From an uncultured Collinsella sp. (GTDB lineage Bacteria; Actinomycetota; Coriobacteriia; Coriobacteriales; Coriobacteriaceae): a stretch of 11,623 nucleotides of DNA. The stretch lies in contig CAJMHR010000052.1 in NCBI GenBank assembly GCA_905213265.1, forward strand, positions 1 through 11,623, given 5' to 3'. The notes under the pieces are model-generated. The model saw only the letters and a program-made list of their open reading frames with translations. It was not told where the DNA came from and searched no databases. Position numbers and translations under genes: made by a program. This document shows positions 7,288 to 11,623 of this stretch, piece after piece. Each line of letters opens with the position of its first letter. Within the stretch, counting starts at the first letter, position 1.

Positions 7288-8514
7288 ATGCTTAAGTCCC
7301 TTCCGAAGATCACGTTGCTGGGAGATGCGTGCTGTGGTTGCGGCGCCTGCGCCGCGAGGTGCCCGAAATCCTGCATCGGGATGATTGCCGACGGCTGTGG
7401 CTTCCCCACGCCAATGGTCAATTTAGATGTCTGCATCGGCTGCGGGGGTTGCGATTCGGTGTGTCCCGCAATGGGGGAGCGCCCCAAGGATGGCGCGCAG
7501 TCCGTTCTCTGGGCGAAGTCGAGGGACAGGGGAGAGAGACTTGCCTCCTCTTCGGGTGGGGTCTTCGGGCTGCTCGCCCTTGACGTTCTTGCGGATGGCG
7601 GCGTCGTGTGCGGCGCCGCTTGGGATGAGGGCTGCAGACATGTGCGGCACGTGCTCGTTGAAGACGGGTCAGATCTCGATTCCGTCATGCGTTCCAAGTA
7701 TGTGCAGAGCTCGGTCGGCCGCAAGGCCTACGAGGGCGTGCGGGAGGCTCTGCGCGGTGGCAGGCGAGTGCTCTTCTCCGGCACCGCGTGCCAAGTTGCG
7801 GGCATGAGGTCCTACCTTGGGAAGCTCGCCGACTCAGACGGTTTCCTCTCGGTGGATGTCATTTGCCACGGCGTCCCCTCGCCGCTCCTCTGGGAGAAGT
7901 GGGCAGCATATAAGGAGGTCGGTGTGGGTGCGGCGCTGCGCGCGGTGAACATGCGGAGTAAGGCAACCGGATGGCTGTCTTACTCCGCATCATACGCGTA
8001 TGCGCATGATGCGGAGAAAGATGTCGCGAGGGCTTCGTCCGCGGCGGCCGACAGCTGCATCTTCGGGGATGACTGGTACATGAAAGCGTTCCTTGCTAAC
8101 GCTAGCTTAAGACCCTCGTGCTTTGCTTGTCGTGTCAAGCGCTCGTGCGGCTCAGACGTCACGTTGGGGGACTTCTGGGGGATCCAGTCGTCGCACCCTG
8201 AGGTCGACTACGAGGGCGGGGTTTCCGCGGTGCTGTGCAACACCTCAAAGGGCCTTGCTGCAATTGAGAGGCTTAAGTCTGGGATTGAGTGGGGCGAGTC
8301 TTCCCTCGAGAAGGTGTTGCCTGGCAATCCTAGCCTGGTTAGGCCCGTTGTGCCTTATGAGAGACGCGGCGAGTTCATGGCCGACCTCGAGTGCGGGAGA
8401 GGAATCGATGAGATGATGGCTGTGTATGGCTTTGAACCCTCCCTCGCCCAGCGCGTACGTGGCAAGCTCGGGGGAGTCAAACGAAGGTTAAAGAAATTGC
8501 TGGGGAAGGCTTAA
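7288..8514 (+). CDS. FrhB-family iron-sulfur oxidoreductase of polysaccharide locus
   Basis: A 408-residue soluble protein resembling the beta subunit of coenzyme F420 hydrogenase/dehydrogenase. Two ferredoxin-type motifs open the protein: C15-x2-C18-x2-C21-x3-C25-P and C49-x2-C52-x2-C55-x3-C59-P, each able to bind a [4Fe-4S] cluster. Then come family signatures SSSGGVFGLLA (87-97), MRSKYVQSS (134-142), VLFSGTACQVAGM (161-173), VDVICHGVPSP (189-199), NMRSKATGW (221-229) and a third cysteine group C278-x2-C281...C287 just before DVTLGDFWGI (290-299). The latter group is typical of the homologues found in surface-polysaccharide loci. The C-terminus is strongly basic (KRRLKKLLGK), perhaps for membrane contact. 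Real F420 use is not implied; in most such hosts a flavin is the more likely cofactor. The redox substrate is unknown; linkage to the pyruvyl transferase gene suggests that they act on the same polysaccharide. Start is secure. Confidence 0.85.
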   Translation: MLKSLPKITLLGDACCGCGACAARCPKSCIGMIADGCGFPTPMVNLDVCIGCGGCDSVCPAMGERPKDGAQSVLWAKSRDRGERLASSSGGVFGLLALDVLADGGVVCGAAWDEGCRHVRHVLVEDGSDLDSVMRSKYVQSSVGRKAYEGVREALRGGRRVLFSGTACQVAGMRSYLGKLADSDGFLSVDVICHGVPSPLLWEKWAAYKEVGVGAALRAVNMRSKATGWLSYSASYAYAHDAEKDVARASSAAADSCIFGDDWYMKAFLANASLRPSCFACRVKRSCGSDVTLGDFWGIQSSHPEVDYEGGVSAVLCNTSKGLAAIERLKSGIEWGESSLEKVLPGNPSLVRPVVPYERRGEFMADLECGRGIDEMMAVYGFEPSLAQRVRGKLGGVKRRLKKLLGKA

Positions 8515-9452
8515 TGAACGGTGACAAAAATATGTCTGTTGGTGATGGAACTGTCATGGTTGAGGACAAAATCGTGTTTACTGGATGCAAGCATGCATAT
8601 CTCGTCATGGCTCATAAGGATGACTGGACCCTCCGTACGCTTCTGAGGACCCTTGATGACCCCCGGAACGATATCTTCATCCACATGGACGCTAAGAATA
8701 CCGGATGGGATGAAAACAGAGCGCTGGCTTCCATTGATAAGGCGGGAATCTTTTTCGTTCCCCGTATTAGCGTCACATGGGGAGGCTACTCGCAAATCGC
8801 CTGTGAGCTTGGCCTGCTCAACGCCGCTGTTGACAAGGGGCGTTACACCTACTATCACCTTTTGAGCGGGCAAGACCTTCCCATCAAGAGCCAGGATCGG
8901 ATCCATTCTTTCTTCGATTCCTGCGGGGGCAAGGAGTTTGTTCGTTTCGAAAACCACAATAGGGACTATGGGAGTAGGATCGGCGGCCATGTAATCTGGA
9001 ACGCCTTCGGGAAGAGCAAGACCCAAATTTTTTTGCGAAAGGTGAACGGTCTTTTGGCGAGGCTTCTGCAACTCTATAGGAAGCCTGCTGAAGGCCTTAA
9101 GCTGATGAAAGGCGACAACTGGTTCTCTATAACTGATGAGCTCGCTCGATACGTCGTAGAGAATGCTTCTCTGGTACGGTCAGTTTTCTGGGATTCTATG
9201 TGCGGTGACGAATTGTTTCTGCAGACCTTTGCTTGGAATACAGGTAAGCGGTTCGATTTCTATCGAATGCCCGGGGAGGACAATACGGACGGCATCATGC
9301 GCATGATTGATTGGGGCGAGGACGAGTCCCCGCGAGTGTTGTCTATGGATGATCTAGATTCGATTAAGGACTCAAAGATGATGTTCGCCAGAAAGTTCGA
9401 CTTCGAGATCGATTCCGATATCGTTCGAGCGGTTGAACAGCTCGTCTGCTAA
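8514..9452 (+). CDS. GT14 (core-2/I-branching type) glycosyltransferase
   Basis: A 312-residue protein matching the beta-1,6-N-acetylglucosaminyltransferase/xylosyltransferase family (Branch domain). Visible family segments: HAYLVMAHKDDW (27-38), DIFIHMDAKN (53-62), SVTWGGYSQI (86-95), YYHLLSGQDLPIKS (113-126), a GDNWFSIT segment (200-207), CGDELFLQT (230-238), the RMIDW block (263-267) and FARKFDFEID (291-300). Mammalian relatives build branched mucin glycans; bacterial ones occur in capsule and exopolysaccharide loci and may add side branches, with GlcNAc or xylose as plausible donors. ATG 8514 shares its A with the preceding TAA and has GGGGAAGG just upstream, indicating coupled translation; ATGs at 8532 and 8556 would still keep the domain intact. 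Codon use is more AT-tolerant than in the gene before it. Last gene of the operon; its stop overlaps that of the opposing gene. No signal peptide, so it should act in the cytoplasm. Confidence 0.87.
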   Translation: MNGDKNMSVGDGTVMVEDKIVFTGCKHAYLVMAHKDDWTLRTLLRTLDDPRNDIFIHMDAKNTGWDENRALASIDKAGIFFVPRISVTWGGYSQIACELGLLNAAVDKGRYTYYHLLSGQDLPIKSQDRIHSFFDSCGGKEFVRFENHNRDYGSRIGGHVIWNAFGKSKTQIFLRKVNGLLARLLQLYRKPAEGLKLMKGDNWFSITDELARYVVENASLVRSVFWDSMCGDELFLQTFAWNTGKRFDFYRMPGEDNTDGIMRMIDWGEDESPRVLSMDDLDSIKDSKMMFARKFDFEIDSDIVRAVEQLVC

Positions 9453-11515
9453 TCCTTCGTGTCTTCTCCGCGCCGGTCCGACAATGGGTTTCTGCCAGTT
9501 GCTGCCAGCCTCCAGCTTTGCGCTGCCGATCCGTTCGACTCGTACAGCTGGACGTTCGTGCCGTTCAAGGTCGATCCCCGCTTTGCGTCGAGGACCAGGC
9601 CGGGGCCGCCCGCGGACGCGATCGTGTAAGCGCCGTCGCCGCGCTGCGTGATCAGCCGCCTCTGCGCTGTGCTGCCATTTCTGGCGTATTGCTGGACGTT
9701 GGCGCCGCTCGAGAAGTCGGCGCAATCCACGTCGAGCGCTAGCCCCGACGCCGCGCACATGATCTCGTAGGCGCCCGCGCACTCGTCGTAGGAGATCATG
9801 AACCGCTGGGCCACCGAGCCGTTGGCCTCCCATAGCTGGGCGTTGGCGCCGTTGGACCTCGAGGCTCCTGAGATATCGAGCATCGCCGTGCCCAGCCCTC
9901 TGTTGCAGATCATGTATTCGCCGTCGGGGACGCTCTGCACTGGCTTTACTTGAGCGGCTTGATATTTGGCAGTGCAGTCGTACTTTACTGTCAATGTGCT
10001 GTTCGGCAGAGTAGCGACATTGGAGGTTGCGGCCAGCTCAACCTTGGCGCCTTGGACTTTCCACCTCCTCTGATTCATCGCATACGCAACAATCCCGTTC
10101 TGAATCTCCGAGATGCTGGGCGGAAACAACTGGTTGTCGGCGTCAATGGAAAAGCTCTCTTCCCTGGCATCTAGGTGCTGCTGAATGCGGTCGGCATACT
10201 TCTCGACCCATTCATCTGCCTTGCCGTTTCGCACAAAGTAATTGTTGGACAGGTCGGTTGAGCGGTAGGCGTAGTCGTCCTTTTGGTAGTTTGCCGTGTG
10301 GTCGGAGTGGGCGATCGCCATGACCTCGTCGGTCAGGCCAAAGTACAGATGGCGCTGGTCCAGGTCTCCGTACCAGTTGTCGCTGGTGTCGTCCCAGGTT
10401 AGGTCCATCTGGCACCAATTGCCGTCGATCTTTACGGCGTTCCAGGTGTGGCCGTTGCCGGTGATGCGGCCGTTGGCGATGCCCACGGCGTCAAGGAGCT
10501 TGGAGTAGATGCGCTGGTAGCTCTCGCAGGTGCCCTGGTGGCGCGTGAGGCCGCTTTCGGCCGAGCACCAGTTAAGGTCGTGGTCGTATTCCAGATGGTC
10601 AAGAGTCCAGTCGTGCAGCCACAGGGCGCGGGCGTAGTCGGACCCGTCGGTATCGGCGCTGCATTTGTCGACTGCGGACTTCACGATGGCGCTGACCGCC
10701 GGATAGGCGTCGTCGTTCGCGCTCGCAAACACGTTTGAGCGCAGATAGTACACGCCGGCCGCCTTATCCATCAGGTAAAAGCGCAGGTAATAGGTGCCGC
10801 TAGCGGTCATTTCGAACTGGTAGTCGTGCGATGTGCATTCGCCGGTGTATTGCTGCCACTGGTTACGGCTGGGGTCGGCAACGCTTTCGCTGCTACCGTC
10901 GGGATCCATATACGTCGGTGCGTCCATGCGGAATTGGTACGCACCGCTTCCGCCCGTCGCAGTCACATGGAACGTGGTCTCCTGGCCGAGCCTCGGGTCG
11001 TTCCATTGGACGGTGAGCGTGATGTCGCCGCTTTGCGCGGTGGTGCTGTGCTGGTAGTTCGCGGCCGCGTTCGCCGGTTTGATTTCAAATGGGATCGCGC
11101 AGGTGCCGCTGTAGTTCTGGTCGTCGGCGGTCACAACGGCGGTCGCCTGACCGATGGCTACGTTGTTCTCGTAGGCGACAGTGTACTGGTCGCTCGGCAC
11201 GGTCGACGACGTGACGGTGGGCATCACGGGATTGCCCGTGTAGCGAATGTCGGTGTCCTCGATACTGAACATGCTGGCGTCGATCGGCTGCGTTGCGTTG
11301 GCCGTTACATTGGTGCCGGAGGCGGCGCTGATTTGATCGTTTGCCCGGGCTTGGCCCGACGTGGTTTCGGCTGGGCTCTCGTTAGGTTTGCCGGCGCTTT
11401 GCGCGGCGGGTTCTGGCGCACTGGCGATTTCGGCAAGCGCGGGTGACGGGATAAAACCAACCGTCATTACGAGCGAGAGCGCGATGGAAAGGACGCAGGA
11501 GGCAGGCTTACGCAT
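9449..11515 (-). CDS. Secreted transglutaminase-like protein with Ig-like and ricin-type lectin domains
   Basis: A 688-residue exported protein. A signal peptide is clear: MRK, a hydrophobic core (8-22) and a probable cleavage after ALA at 28. A low-complexity Ala/Ser/Thr/Asn linker (29-77) follows, then an Ig-like repeat (about 80-147: IRYTGNPVMPTV, QYTVAYENNVAIG, NYSGTCAIPFEI) of a type common in anaerobe surface proteins. Residues about 165-265 form a further beta-rich region. The transglutaminase-like core spans about 295-400 with Cys330 in HQGTCESYQ, His356 in GHTWNAV and Asp371 in MDLTWDD as catalytic triad. A C-terminal beta-trefoil (about 527-673) has three repeats around NAQLWEANGS, NVQQYARNGS and NVQLYESNGS. 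The start at 11515 puts AAAAGGGG 5 nt upstream; an upstream in-frame ATG at 11569 would spoil the signal peptide. No LPxTG motif or C-terminal membrane anchor is seen. It could cross-link, amidate or cleave surface proteins and bind glycan, perhaps the neighbouring polysaccharide; the reaction is not predictable. Confidence 0.85.
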   Translation of the reverse strand: MRKPASCVLSIALSLVMTVGFIPSPALAEIASAPEPAAQSAGKPNESPAETTSGQARANDQISAASGTNVTANATQPIDASMFSIEDTDIRYTGNPVMPTVTSSTVPSDQYTVAYENNVAIGQATAVVTADDQNYSGTCAIPFEIKPANAAANYQHSTTAQSGDITLTVQWNDPRLGQETTFHVTATGGSGAYQFRMDAPTYMDPDGSSESVADPSRNQWQQYTGECTSHDYQFEMTASGTYYLRFYLMDKAAGVYYLRSNVFASANDDAYPAVSAIVKSAVDKCSADTDGSDYARALWLHDWTLDHLEYDHDLNWCSAESGLTRHQGTCESYQRIYSKLLDAVGIANGRITGNGHTWNAVKIDGNWCQMDLTWDDTSDNWYGDLDQRHLYFGLTDEVMAIAHSDHTANYQKDDYAYRSTDLSNNYFVRNGKADEWVEKYADRIQQHLDAREESFSIDADNQLFPPSISEIQNGIVAYAMNQRRWKVQGAKVELAATSNVATLPNSTLTVKYDCTAKYQAAQVKPVQSVPDGEYMICNRGLGTAMLDISGASRSNGANAQLWEANGSVAQRFMISYDECAGAYEIMCAASGLALDVDCADFSSGANVQQYARNGSTAQRRLITQRGDGAYTIASAGGPGLVLDAKRGSTLNGTNVQLYESNGSAAQSWRLAATGRNPLSDRRGEDTKD

Positions 11516-11542
11516 GACGGCCCCTTTTCTGTAATCGGAACA

Positions 11543-11564
11543 GGTACGATTCTGCAAGCGTACC
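11543..11564. repeat. Inverted repeat upstream of the transglutaminase gene, possible operator
   Basis: GGTACG (11543-11548) and CGTACC (11559-11564) are perfect inverted copies separated by 10 nt. The element lies between the TTGACA box and the start of the minus-strand gene, 27 nt before its ATG, about where transcription would begin. A dimeric regulator site or a leader hairpin are both possible; neither is shown. Confidence 0.4.
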
Positions 11565-11567
11565 GGC

Positions 11568-11593
11568 ATTTAATATGAGCAGGACATTGTCAA
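11568..11593 (-). promoter_or_regulatory. Candidate promoter of the secreted protein gene
   Basis: On the minus strand a perfect TTGACA occupies 11593-11588. An AT-rich stretch follows (TATTAAAT, 11575-11568), but the best -10 matches sit only 12-15 nt away, short of the usual 16-18, so the -10 box is uncertain. The 108-nt upstream region 11516-11623 otherwise holds only the inverted repeat and the ribosome site AAAAGGGG (11528-11521). Confidence 0.4.
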
Positions 11594-11623
11594 GAGGCAA
11601 AATCGGGCCTGGCCCCAACGATA

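Noticed and set aside
10826..11446. 206-codon open frame on the plus strand inside the transglutaminase-like gene
   Set aside because: Arg/Gly/Val-rich low-complexity product typical of a shadow frame; the opposite strand carries signal peptide and domain motifs.
11606..11616. GGGCC-T-GGCCC palindrome near the window end
   Set aside because: One-base loop and no T-run, so not a terminator; too short to call a site without the sequence beyond the window.

Overview
The window is a wall- or capsule-polysaccharide biosynthesis locus followed by a convergent gene for a secreted surface protein. The organism looks like a moderately GC-rich Gram-positive anaerobe, and I favour the Coriobacteriia (Collinsella/Olsenella relatives). 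This rests on base composition, the mixture of ATG, GTG and TTG starts with AGGAGG-type ribosome binding sites, a dTDP-rhamnose gene leading into glycosyltransferases, and the secreted Ig-like/transglutaminase/ricin architecture. The taxon is an inference and no marker gene is present.

Layout on the plus strand, 1-9452: the 3' end of a dTDP-4-dehydrorhamnose reductase gene (rmlD type, 1-239), two family-2 glycosyltransferases (244-1245, 1270-2286), an EpsG/Wzy-like polymerase (2283-3551), a third family-2 glycosyltransferase (3563-4627), a polysaccharide pyruvyl transferase family protein (4649-5719), a Wzx-like flippase (5771-7276), an iron-sulfur FrhB-family protein (7288-8514) and a GT14 (core-2/I-branching type) glycosyltransferase (8514-9452). 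Gaps run from overlaps of 4 and 1 nt up to 51 nt, and I see no internal terminator, so these genes look like one operon that starts upstream of the window. Minus strand: one gene (9449-11515) for an exported protein of 688 residues with an Ig-like region, a transglutaminase-like Cys/His/Asp core and a C-terminal ricin-type lectin domain. Its stop codon overlaps the stop of the plus-strand operon. Its upstream region (11516-11623) holds a TTGACA box and a 6-bp inverted repeat.

How the genes fit together (inference from families): rhamnose donor supply, assembly of a lipid-linked repeat unit by three GT2 enzymes and perhaps the GT14 enzyme, possible pyruvylation, export by the flippase and polymerisation by the EpsG-like protein, i.e. 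a Wzx/Wzy-type pathway. The initiating phosphoglycosyltransferase and chain-length regulators are not in the window. The FrhB-like protein probably performs a redox step, but its substrate is unknown.

Most notable points: an abrupt codon-composition break in the last codons of the rmlD gene, suggesting the edge of an exchangeable polysaccharide cassette; the pyruvyl transferase/FrhB pairing; a eukaryote-like branching transferase closing the operon; the tail-to-tail stop overlap; and the secreted transglutaminase-lectin protein next to the locus. I see no RNA genes, CRISPR arrays, transposases or insertion sequences.
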